Shown in pieces: positions 1 to 6,270 of a stretch of DNA of 10,674 nucleotides. This stretch comes from Nitrospirota bacterium (lineage in GTDB: Bacteria; Nitrospirota; Nitrospiria; Nitrospirales; UBA8639), in the NCBI GenBank assembly GCA_003233615.1, contig QIMB01000318.1, positions 1 to 10,674 of the forward strand, read 5' to 3'. The notes under the pieces are model-generated. The model saw nothing but the letters and a program-made list of their open reading frames with translations, did not search any database and was not told the origin of the DNA. The position numbers were made by a program, and so were the translations under genes. The number at the start of each line of letters is the position of its first letter. Position 1 is the first letter of the stretch.

Positions 1-600
1 CCCTTGCTTGCCATAGTTGTAGGTCACAACATTGATCAGGGCAAAGACATCAACATCCACAAACTGAACAGTCTCTCCACTTTGGTGAAACATCTCCACC
101 TGACGCTCCACACTTTCTTTTTTGGCAACAACAAGAAAATATTCCTGTTGTTTTTCTGTCGCGTCATCTGAAGACTTTCGAGGATAGATGTCCCAGAGGA
201 CATCGTGAACATCAAGAGTAATGTAACGGTCAAGCTCTAGGGACAGATGCTCTCGAACATCCTCCTCTGCCATGAGAGGAAGAATGATCGATTTAACAAA
301 AACTGATGGTCCCGACAGTGAGGTTCCAATTGTACTAAGGGGAACCGCTATTCTTTCTTGCATGGTTTCAACACGTTCAGTAGCAGATGGTTCATCCTGC
401 AACACACTGTTGGTCACAGGTGTTATTGAAAAGTCGTTCAGCGACAATCCGTTACGCTCTGCCTGTAACACAACGACCTTCACTAGCTGCGACCCCATAT
501 CCACACCAGTTGCCAATGGAAGTCGTCCCAAAAGACCACGAGCGTTGTGAATCATTCGTTGCCAACTGTTTTTTTTCGATATGGTCTTGGTGAGTTTCAT
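1..600 (-). CDS. pilM: Type IV pilus assembly protein PilM, N-terminal part (cut by left window edge)
   Basis: An open frame of 200 codons runs from ATG at 600 off the left edge. PilM is the actin-like cytoplasmic ATPase-fold protein that binds the PilN N-terminus and joins the PilMNOP inner-membrane alignment complex of type IV pili. Visible landmarks are the actin-type phosphate-1 loop GVDMGSQLVKVV (residues 32-43, Asp34), the central PilM pattern in which the strand VKSIILPLMAEEDVREHL leads into a Tyr-rich segment (LELDRYITLDVHDVLWDIYP), and the conserved VDVDVFALINVVTYNYG near 181-197. A normal PilM has roughly 350 residues, so the C-terminal half and presumably pilNOPQ lie outside the window. 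The frame is closed by stops just upstream, so ATG600 is the longest start; Met16 is a possible alternative. No strong Shine-Dalgarno is visible before ATG600. The family call rests on motif recognition, with no database search. Confidence 0.85.
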   Translation of the reverse strand, partial: MKLTKTISKKNSWQRMIHNARGLLGRLPLATGVDMGSQLVKVVVLQAERNGLSLNDFSITPVTNSVLQDEPSATERVETMQERIAVPLSTIGTSLSGPSVFVKSIILPLMAEEDVREHLSLELDRYITLDVHDVLWDIYPRKSSDDATEKQQEYFLVVAKKESVERQVEMFHQSGETVQFVDVDVFALINVVTYNYGKQG

Positions 601-651
601 TCTTTGTCTCTAGTTGTAACTTGAAGGATTTCATGTCTGCTATTCCTCAAA

Positions 652-795
652 ATGATGCCTGGTTTCTACGTAGATCATTATGGTAAGGGGTACGAGGTTC
701 CGAGGAAAATCCCCAAAGAATGGCCAGAAACAACCAAAAATATAGTGAAAGATTGGGAAGAGTCCAGAACAGACTGTCAGGCTAATGAACGGTAG
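652..795 (+). CDS. Doubtful small plus-strand ORF (47 codons), unrecognised
   Basis: This frame in the rapZ-pilM gap reads MMPGFYVDHYGKGYEV then a charged stretch containing PRKIPKEWPE and KDWEES, ending in TAG. It is the only plus-strand frame here that is not a shadow of a minus-strand gene. Its composition (aromatic and charged, few Leu) looks protein-like but matches no family I know. A good GAAGGA ribosome-binding motif at 623-628 precedes another ATG at 633, not this one; the ATG633 frame stops after 17 codons, and a single +1 shift would join it to this ORF. It could be a tiny gene, a decayed fragment or chance. Confidence 0.15.
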   Translation: MMPGFYVDHYGKGYEVPRKIPKEWPETTKNIVKDWEESRTDCQANER

Positions 796-861
796 GAAGC
801 GGGTTTACAAGAAGGGAAACACAGATTTTCTCAGTTCATTCAGATTACGATCAATATCCTA

Positions 862-1779
862 TTAGGCTTCAACGTGCTCCGTATGAATTTCACGATGACG
901 AATGGTAATGTCATAGCCTAACGTCTTGAGAATATCCTTCATGTGTATAGCCATAGAAACTGAGCGATGGCGGCCTCCCGTGCACCCAAAGGCAATTGTC
1001 AGATACGTACGTTGTTCCCGCTCGAATAAGGGGAGCAAGAACTTGAAGAGCTCCTGCAAATGTCTCAAAAAATCTTTGCCCTCTTTGTTGTCAAGCACAA
1101 ACTGTTGAATATCCGCATGTTCACCCGTCAGCGGTTGCAAATCTGGAACAAAATGGGGATTGCGGAGGAACCGAACATCAAACACGACATCAGCATCAAC
1201 CGGAACCCCAAACTTGTACCCAAAGCTTAACAAACTGATTTTTAGAGCTTGTTCATCATCATGTTCTCTATAGTGTTTGATCATCCATGCTTTTAAATCA
1301 TGGACAGAATACTCTGATGTGTCTAATACCCGATTGGCGCGGTGTCTGAGACCCTGCAACCGTTCTCGCTCCAACTGAATCCCTTCAATAACAGGCCTCA
1401 GTGGAAGGAGGGGGTGGGGACGACGTGATTCAGAAAACCGCCTGACCAACACATCATCTTGGGCTTCTAAGAACAAAAGTTCGACGTGACACCCATTCGA
1501 CTGTAAACCTTCTAAATTACTCAGTAAGTCACTAAAAAAGGCTCGCTCACGTATATCAATTCCCAATGCAACTTTTTGCACATCTTTACCAGGCTGTGTG
1601 CATAATTCTGTGAATTTTTGAAAGAGAGCTGGGGGAAGATTATCGACACAAAAAAACCCTAAATCTTCTAGACACTTCAGTGCCTGCGTTTTGCCAGACC
1701 CCGACGTCCCCGTTACCATGATAAATTGTAACGGCAAAGTCTTATTCTTCACTGGATTGAGAGAAAGTTCCGTGATCAT
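862..1779 (-). CDS. rapZ: RapZ/YvcJ-family nucleotide-binding protein
   Basis: A 305-residue P-loop protein of the RapZ (YhbJ/YvcJ) family. E. coli RapZ is an RNA-binding adaptor that delivers the small RNA GlmZ to RNase E and so controls GlmS and amino-sugar supply for the cell envelope; in other phyla the role is less clear. Walker A is GTSGSGKT at 24-31, followed by the family signature LEDLGFFCVDNLPP (37-50). Further on are the conserved FSESRRPHPL, FGYKFGVPVDADVVFDVRFL and the C-terminal FGCTGGRHRSV (264-274, with Cys266 and His271). I prefer ATG1779, with GAGAG 5-6 bases upstream, over the TTG at 1791. The C-terminus ends in IRHREIHTEHVEA and lacks the basic KRKP tail used by E. coli RapZ for RNA binding, so the GlmZ role should not be assumed. 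It lies 135 bases after rpoN. Confidence 0.93.
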   Translation of the reverse strand: MITELSLNPVKNKTLPLQFIMVTGTSGSGKTQALKCLEDLGFFCVDNLPPALFQKFTELCTQPGKDVQKVALGIDIRERAFFSDLLSNLEGLQSNGCHVELLFLEAQDDVLVRRFSESRRPHPLLPLRPVIEGIQLERERLQGLRHRANRVLDTSEYSVHDLKAWMIKHYREHDDEQALKISLLSFGYKFGVPVDADVVFDVRFLRNPHFVPDLQPLTGEHADIQQFVLDNKEGKDFLRHLQELFKFLLPLFEREQRTYLTIAFGCTGGRHRSVSMAIHMKDILKTLGYDITIRHREIHTEHVEA

Positions 1780-1812
1780 CAGAGCTCTCAAAAAAACAGG
1801 AATGATTGTTCA

Positions 1813-1842
1813 ATATCACTGATACATATGTCTAGGTATCAA
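1813..1842 (-). promoter_or_regulatory. Possible sigma-70-type promoter before rapZ
   Basis: On the minus strand TTGATA (1842-1837) is followed after 18 bases by TGATAT (1818-1813): 5 of 6 and 4 of 6 matches to the -35 and -10 consensus. Start of transcription would fall about 25-30 bases before the rapZ ATG. The spacer contains an ACATATGT palindrome and the GATAC/GTATC inverted repeat. The 135-base rpoN-rapZ gap is large enough for an independent promoter, but the evidence is only pattern matching in AT-rich DNA. Confidence 0.25.
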
Positions 1843-1914
1843 GAAGACTGCGATTTGTTACACAACCACACGATCAATTCTACAATATACGTATTATTTT
1901 CCTCATGACACCAC

Positions 1915-3429
1915 TTAAGTTGGAATACATTTTCGTTGACTGGCAGATGCAATATGCAGTTCAGCACGATATTTAGCTACCGTTCGACGGGCAATAAGAA
2001 TATTCTTCTGTTTGAGCCTAGAAACAATTTCTTGATCTTTTAACGGGTTCGCAGACTCTTCCTGCGCAACCATGTCTTTGATCATTTCCCGCACGGTGAT
2101 AGAAGACATATCCTCACCACGATTATCCGCTCGCTGAATTCCTGCATTGAAAAAGAATTTCAGCTCAAGAATGCCTTGAGGGCAATGGACATACTTATTG
2201 GTGGTGACACGACTAATTGTCGACTCATGCATCCCGACATCATCCGCAACTTGCTTCAAGACTAATGGCCGCAGATATTGAACCCCTTTTTCTAAAAACG
2301 CCTCTTGGAATTTAATCAGACTCATGACGACTTTCACAATAGTCTTATTGCGTTGATCGATACTCCGGATAATCCATTGCGCCCCTTTGAGCTTTTCTTC
2401 TAAATAGGTTTTCGTTGTCCCAACATCTTCCCCAGAATTCGACAGCAAGCGCCGATAGTACGGACTAATACGCAGCCGGGGAAGTCCATCTTCATTCAAC
2501 AACACCACCCATTCTCCTTCATGTTTCACGACATAGACGTCAGGAATAATGATGGAATTACTGTCCGTGGAAAATGGACGACCAGGCTTAGGTTCTAACC
2601 CTTCAATCACATGAACGGCTTCATAGACCTCATCCAGCGTTATGTCTAATGCTTTAGCCACAACCTGATAGCGTTTTTTTTGGAGATCCACTAAGTGGTT
2701 CTTGATGACTGAGGAGACCACTTCCATGGAAAACGCTGAGGGAAACGTTTGTTCTATGCCCGCCTCATCCTGGCGAAGAAGCTTTAATTGAACCAGTAAA
2801 CATTCTGCTAAGTTTTGCGCAGCCACTCCTGGGGGGTCAAAGGTCTGAATCTGCCGACGCACCTGTTCAAGCTGCTCATAAGCACATTGCGCATCTTCTT
2901 GTAACTCTGGTAAAGGCACACGCAAATATCCATCTTCATCTAAATTCCCAATGATCATTCGCCCGATATCTCGATCAGTACCTTCCAAGGAAGATAAACG
3001 AAGTTGCCACTCCAGATGCTCTTCAAGCGAGGTCGGTTTGGATAACGTCTGTTCGTAGGAAGGGAACTCGTCATCGCTTGCTCCGATTTGATCACGCTGT
3101 GCTGGACGCCAGTCATTCCCTAAAATATTATCCCATTCTTCGGATGTCAGTGGCTCGCTTTCCTTGGCTGGCTGACTTTCATCAGAGTCTTCAGATCCAT
3201 CACGGCTAGCCTCTACTTCTTTCGCTGCTTCGCTTCCTTCTTCCCCTGCAACAGGTTCTTCCTCTTGAGCCTCCAACGCAGTATCTTCTAAGAGTGGATT
3301 TTCAACTAATTGTTGGACTAAATTTTGTTGTAGTTCCAACCGCGACAATTGCAACAGCTTAATAGCTTGTTGCAACTGGGGGGTCATCACCAACTTTTGC
3401 GAGAGACGAAGGTCTAAACGAAGTTCCAT
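1915..3429 (-). CDS. rpoN: RNA polymerase sigma-54 factor RpoN
   Basis: A 504-residue sigma-54 factor, which directs core polymerase to -24/-12 promoters and needs AAA+ enhancer-binding activators. Region I is the Gln/Leu-rich N-terminus (LRLSQKLVMTPQLQQAIKLL and following, about 5-50). Region II is a long acidic low-complexity linker (about 50-105, many Glu/Ser). The core-binding region follows, with ERxx-like segments and FDPPGVAAQNLAECL. The helix-turn-helix VADDVGMHESTISRVTTNKY is at 394-413 and the RpoN box ARRTVAKYR at 480-488, the diagnostic -24 recognition element. A 16-residue tail after the box is slightly longer than usual. ATG3429 (MELRLDLRL) matches the family start better than TTG3438. 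It begins 20 bases after the lptB stop, so lptB and rpoN are probably cotranscribed, as in many Gram-negative genomes. Confidence 0.97.
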   Translation of the reverse strand: MELRLDLRLSQKLVMTPQLQQAIKLLQLSRLELQQNLVQQLVENPLLEDTALEAQEEEPVAGEEGSEAAKEVEASRDGSEDSDESQPAKESEPLTSEEWDNILGNDWRPAQRDQIGASDDEFPSYEQTLSKPTSLEEHLEWQLRLSSLEGTDRDIGRMIIGNLDEDGYLRVPLPELQEDAQCAYEQLEQVRRQIQTFDPPGVAAQNLAECLLVQLKLLRQDEAGIEQTFPSAFSMEVVSSVIKNHLVDLQKKRYQVVAKALDITLDEVYEAVHVIEGLEPKPGRPFSTDSNSIIIPDVYVVKHEGEWVVLLNEDGLPRLRISPYYRRLLSNSGEDVGTTKTYLEEKLKGAQWIIRSIDQRNKTIVKVVMSLIKFQEAFLEKGVQYLRPLVLKQVADDVGMHESTISRVTTNKYVHCPQGILELKFFFNAGIQRADNRGEDMSSITVREMIKDMVAQEESANPLKDQEIVSRLKQKNILIARRTVAKYRAELHIASASQRKCIPT

Positions 3430-3449
3430 AAGAGACAATTTATCCCACG

Positions 3450-4211
3450 TTATGAGTTCATTTTAAAGCGTTCACCCAGATAGACTGCTCGCGCTTTTTT
3501 GCTATTCACAATCACCTCTGGAGTACCACTTTCCAAAATCGTGCCTTCATTTATTATATAGGCTCGATCAGTAATGGAAAGCGTGTCTTGCACATTGTGG
3601 TCAGTGATAAGAATTCCAATGTTCTTCTGTTTTAAATTCGTGAGAATATCTTGAATATTCCCAACAGCAATAGGGTCAATCCCGGCAAACGGTTCATCGA
3701 GTAAGAGAAATTTTGGATTCGTCGCTAAAGCTCGAGTAATCTCTAACCGACGACGCTCTCCTCCTGATAGAGTATACGATGCATGCGTCCGAAGTCTGGT
3801 GAGATTGAGTTCTTCCAGCAAGGCATTTAAGCGAGTGTGTCGTTGTGTCGCTGAAAGCTTCAGGGTTTCCAAAACCGCTAACACATTATCTTCAACCGAC
3901 AATCTTCGAAAGATGGAGGCTTCTTGCGGCAAATAGCCAATGCCTCGTCTCGCACGTTTATACATCGGAAGATGCGTGATAACTTCTTGATCAAGGCTAA
4001 CATCCCCACGATCTGGTTGACAAAGGCCCACAACCATGTCAAAAATTGTGGTTTTACCTGCCCCATTCGGACCGAGAAGTCCTACGACTTCTCCCCCCGA
4101 TAATTCCACACTGACTCCCCGAACAACTTGCCGCCCTTTGAAACTTTTGTAAAGATTCGTCGCGGAAATTTTGTGCGTCGCAGGTGGTAGATCCTCAACC
4201 ATAGGCCGCAC
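3450..4211 (-). CDS. lptB: LPS export ABC transporter ATP-binding protein LptB
   Basis: The cytoplasmic ATPase of the LptB2FG complex, which extracts lipopolysaccharide from the inner membrane and pushes it on to the LptC-LptA bridge. In 253 residues it carries all ABC motifs: Walker A GPNGAGKT (47-54), Q-loop GYLPQEAS (Gln96), signature LSGGE (148-152), Walker B FLLLDE (168-173, catalytic Glu173), D-loop AGID and H-loop His205. The GYLPQEASIFRRLSV segment and the C-terminal RAVYLGERF are typical of LptB rather than other ABC proteins. The GTG at 4211 has GGGGTG about 8 bases upstream; ATG4202 is the alternative. Either start gives about 11-14 residues before the usual domain start (ISATNLYKSF). 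It is separated from lptA by 190 bases and followed closely by rpoN. lptF and lptG are not in the window. Confidence 0.96.
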   Translation of the reverse strand: MRPMVEDLPPATHKISATNLYKSFKGRQVVRGVSVELSGGEVVGLLGPNGAGKTTIFDMVVGLCQPDRGDVSLDQEVITHLPMYKRARRGIGYLPQEASIFRRLSVEDNVLAVLETLKLSATQRHTRLNALLEELNLTRLRTHASYTLSGGERRRLEITRALATNPKFLLLDEPFAGIDPIAVGNIQDILTNLKQKNIGILITDHNVQDTLSITDRAYIINEGTILESGTPEVIVNSKKARAVYLGERFKMNS

Positions 4212-4401
4212 GAGTCACACACCCCATACTTGATAGTGGAGTAGTGAAATCACCAGGCTGTCGAAAACATCATTCATACGGCACCAACAAAACCCTAAGG
4301 GGCTCCATGCTCTATGACTAGGTCTTCCCCATGAATACCTTGCTCATTCTTTCACGAGGTCTCACAAGCACTGGCAAATATATCTCGGTGAATCACCCTC
4401 A
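4212..4401 (-). other. Non-coding gap between lptA and lptB
   Basis: These 190 bases contain no frame longer than about 20 codons on the minus strand and no recognisable gene remnant. Only weak features are visible: a short palindrome around CCCCTTAGGG near 4294-4303 and GTGATTTCAC near 4243-4252. I found no convincing promoter or terminator. In many genomes lptA and lptB are adjacent or overlapping, so the gap is unusual in size. Confidence 0.5.
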
Positions 4402-4917
4402 CTAATTTTCTCCAGACTCCTCAATAATCACCTGAGTCCCCCCCTCCACAACGCTTCGATTTTCTTTTAAAAACATCGTCATTTTTTGTCCACGAATTCG
4501 AGTTCCTTCCTGCCACGCCACAGGAGAGCCAAGTAGAATGAGTGTTTCTGCGCGCTTGTCATAGATGGCACGCTGACAGGTAGCTCGGTTTTCACCATTC
4601 GCAATTCGGACATGCCCCTTTGCCTCAATAATCCTAATTTCTTTATTGGATTCTTGGGACTGAGGCTGCCTACCAGGAGAAGATGTAGATGCTCGTGTTT
4701 CTGTGAAATAGACAATCATAATGTCAGAATGCACAACCAATTCTTCCTGCACCATTTTTACATTCCCACGAAAAATAGCCTGATTATTCTTATCACTGAC
4801 TGTCATCGTGCTTGAGGTAATTACAGTTGTCGTTTTCTGACTCGCTCCCCACCCCCAAGTGGGAAAAACGATAATACTGAAGATGACAAGCACCCAACGA
4901 TTGTAGACGAACAGCAA
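4402..4917 (-). CDS. lptA: Periplasmic LPS transport protein LptA (OstA-like)
   Basis: LptA is the periplasmic beta-jellyroll protein that polymerises between LptC and LptD to carry LPS across the periplasm. The 171-residue product starts with a short leader and a hydrophobic run (WVLVIFSIIVFPTWGWGA), with likely signal cleavage after Ala25. The mature part shows repeating OstA features: SSTMTVSDKNNQAIFRGNV, an EIRIIEAKGHVRIANGENRATCQRAIYDKRAETLILLGSPVAWQ pattern, and IRGQKMTMFLKENRSVVEGG. A short polar insertion rich in Ser/Gln/Pro (about 76-90) interrupts the repeat. The start is TTG4917, five bases after the lptC stop; no ATG is available, and the ribosome-binding site is weak, suggesting translational coupling to lptC. 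GTG at codon 9 is a less likely start. Confidence 0.9.
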   Translation of the reverse strand: MLFVYNRWVLVIFSIIVFPTWGWGASQKTTTVITSSTMTVSDKNNQAIFRGNVKMVQEELVVHSDIMIVYFTETRASTSSPGRQPQSQESNKEIRIIEAKGHVRIANGENRATCQRAIYDKRAETLILLGSPVAWQEGTRIRGQKMTMFLKENRSVVEGGTQVIIEESGEN

Positions 4918-4922
4918 ATGTG

Positions 4923-5501
4923 TTATGGCGACGACACCTCCGCACGAACATTGTGAAGCAATTGAAATTCATTCTTGTCGACATCACCGATCAACCCTGT
5001 TCCCGTGATCACCAACCCGTTACCCTGAATAACCACAGGGTCTTCCGTGCGAATTTGTCGTGCATCTTCCTTCCACGTCAATCTGTTCGAAAGTACTTGA
5101 TAGCCTGCTTCAAACGTCATAATAGTTTTTTCATCTTGACTCTCTAAATAAAAATCATTACTCGCAGTGTCCATCACTCCCTCTTCAGACGTAATATGCA
5201 TTTGCTCTTTGTGAAAATCTTGATCAAATAACTGAACGGTCACGTTTTGCAATTTTACAATATGTTCATCATTAAAGACTTTTGCCTGGTCAGCCATGAC
5301 CACCCATTTTGTGGCACCTGATCGTGTTTGTTGGTACGAAAATTCTTGAATCCAGGCATCTGCTCCTTGCTGCTCTTGCAACGGCACAGAAGCCGTAGCT
5401 TGGCTCTTCGCTTCCATATGGGTCAGCACTCGTTGCCAAATAAAGACAGACATGAGGATAATTGTTATCGTGAGGAGACTCCGAAAAAGATAGGTTTTCA
5501 T
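4923..5501 (-). CDS. lptC: LPS export protein LptC
   Basis: LptC is the bitopic inner-membrane protein that receives LPS from LptB2FG and hands it to LptA. The 192-residue product has one N-terminal membrane anchor (SLLTITIILMSVFIWQRVL, about 8-26) with a short basic cytoplasmic end, then a periplasmic OstA-like beta domain. Typical segments are ADAWIQEFSYQQTRSGATKWVVMADQAKVF, ITSEEGVMDTASNDFYL and IRTEDPVVIQGNGLVITGTGLIGD, the last being the conserved family block. Length fits the family (about 190). ATG5501 is preceded by AGGA 13 bases upstream, a rather long spacing. It heads the lptC-lptA-lptB-rpoN run and directly follows the 334-base gap after rplQ; the usual upstream partners kdsD and kdsC are absent here. 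Confidence 0.92.
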   Translation of the reverse strand: MKTYLFRSLLTITIILMSVFIWQRVLTHMEAKSQATASVPLQEQQGADAWIQEFSYQQTRSGATKWVVMADQAKVFNDEHIVKLQNVTVQLFDQDFHKEQMHITSEEGVMDTASNDFYLESQDEKTIMTFEAGYQVLSNRLTWKEDARQIRTEDPVVIQGNGLVITGTGLIGDVDKNEFQLLHNVRAEVSSP

Positions 5502-5587
5502 TGGCCAAAAATTATCCTAGAAACGGCTGTTGCGCGCGAAAAAGCTGTATACGATATTTTTGTGCAGAAGGAATTCACAACACTCAT
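5498..5587 (-). CDS. Doubtful 29-codon leader ORF overlapping the lptC start
   Basis: From ATG5587 this frame reads MSVVNSFCTKISYTAFSRAT and ends with a TGA that overlaps the lptC ATG in an ATGA arrangement. The frame is open for about 24 more codons upstream without another ATG, though a GTG lies two codons before. No ribosome-binding site is convincing and the peptide matches nothing I know. Its position would allow translational coupling to lptC, whose own Shine-Dalgarno spacing is poor. Chance is the simplest explanation. Confidence 0.12.
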   Translation of the reverse strand: MSVVNSFCTKISYTAFSRATAVSRIIFGQ

Positions 5588-5682
5588 GGTCACCGACTGG
5601 GTGATGAGAGATTTATTAAATTCCCTAGATGCGTGAAGTGCGTATGCAGACTTTCGTGATCAAACTACTGTTTCTAGGATTA

Positions 5683-5699
5683 TGCAAATGATACGCCAA
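5683..5699 (-). promoter_or_regulatory. Candidate sigma-54 (-24/-12) promoter upstream of lptC
   Basis: On the minus strand the sequence TTGGCGTATCATTTGCA matches the sigma-54 pattern YTGGC-N7-TTGCW at every one of those positions, with exactly ten bases between the GG (5697-5696) and GC (5685-5684). The ACG that usually follows TGGC is absent. It lies in the non-coding gap after rplQ, pointing at lptC-lptA-lptB-rpoN, with a predicted start near 5672 and a leader of about 170 bases. A weak sigma-70-like pair (TTGTGC at 5707-5702 and CATAAT at 5684-5679, 17-base spacing) overlaps it. No activator-binding repeats are obvious. Confidence 0.4.
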
Positions 5700-5720
5700 A
5701 CGCACAAAAAGTCCGCAAAA

Positions 5721-5749
5721 ATGATAGCACAGGACAATTGGCAAGTAAA
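5721..5749 (-). promoter_or_regulatory. Candidate sigma-70-type promoter for lptC-lptA-lptB-rpoN
   Basis: TTTACT (5749-5744) and TATCAT (5726-5721) are separated by 17 bases, with a TG one base before the -10 hexamer (extended -10, TGC-TATCAT). Matches are 4 of 6 and 5 of 6. It lies in the non-coding gap downstream of rplQ and points toward lptC, about 220 bases away. Together with the sigma-54-like element it suggests the lpt genes have their own transcription start. It is an inference from consensus matching only. Confidence 0.35.
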
Positions 5750-5783
5750 CGAATACCCTCATCTTCTAAAGAAGAAGACGGCA

Positions 5784-5817
5784 GGCTATACACGGAGAGG
5801 AGCTGTATAAAACAGCC
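5784..5817 (-). terminator. Inverted repeat just after rplQ; weak terminator or RNA processing hairpin candidate
   Basis: Read on the minus strand, GGC (5817-5815) and TATACA (5809-5804) can pair with TGTATA (5792-5787) and GCC (5786-5784), with a five-base bulge and an 11-base loop. A competing small hairpin pairs GCTGT with ACAGC around the sequence TTTAT. The stem begins about 19 bases after the rplQ stop, where an operon-end structure would be expected, but the following tract is TCTTCTTCTTT rather than a clean U-run, so it is at best an imperfect intrinsic terminator. The rest of the 5502-5835 gap shows only the promoter candidates and the tiny ORF listed separately. Confidence 0.25.
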
Positions 5818-5835
5818 GAGACAGAACGTTATGCG

Positions 5836-6246
5836 CTACTTATCTGTTTCCGGAGAATCAGTTGTGCTGACCGTTGTTTGAGACTCTGCTACTCCCTCAA
5901 CCAATTCAATAGCTACTAATTTCGCGGCATCACCCGGTCGTTGCCGTGTTCGTATGATACGGGTATAACCGCCATGACGATCAGAAAATCGCTTCGCTAC
6001 ATCATCAAAGAGTTTTGAGACAGCTTGCTTGGTGCGTAACACTCGTAGGGCTCCTCGCCTGGCATGAAGTGTTCCGGCCTTCCCAAGGGTAATGAGCCTA
6101 TCTGTGATTCCACGGAGTTCTTTCGCTTTAGCTTCGGTGGTTTCAATTCGCTCATGTTCCATTAATGACGTGGCCAAGTTTCGAAAGAGCGCCAATCGAT
6201 GCTTCGTATTTCTTCCTAATTGTCTACCTCGTTTTCTATGCCGCAC
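5836..6246 (-). CDS. rplQ: 50S ribosomal protein L17
   Basis: L17 of the large subunit, near the polypeptide exit tunnel. The 136 residues open with the diagnostic MRHRKRGRQLGRNTKHRLAL, then the LATSLMEHERIETTEAKAKELR helix and the C-terminal block GGYTRIIRTRQRPGDAAKLVAIELV. After the conserved domain (about 1-118) is an acidic Ser/Thr tail (SQTTVSTTDSPETDK), a variable extension seen in many lineages. The start is GTG6246 with AGGA about 9 bases upstream, 24 bases after the rpoA stop. It is the last gene of the ribosomal alpha block. Confidence 0.97.
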   Translation of the reverse strand: MRHRKRGRQLGRNTKHRLALFRNLATSLMEHERIETTEAKAKELRGITDRLITLGKAGTLHARRGALRVLRTKQAVSKLFDDVAKRFSDRHGGYTRIIRTRQRPGDAAKLVAIELVEGVAESQTTVSTTDSPETDK

Positions 6247-6270
6247 AACAACACCGTCCTTTTAAAAAAT

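Noticed and set aside
36..233. Minus-strand 65-codon ORF and the plus-strand ORFs at 272-550 and 387-593
   Set aside because: They are shadows of pilM, whose frame runs through the whole interval and carries recognisable family motifs.
5328..5636. Plus-strand 102-codon ORF reaching into the rplQ-lptC gap
   Set aside because: Its first 60 codons are antisense to lptC and the remainder resembles no family; no ribosome-binding site; composition looks like chance.
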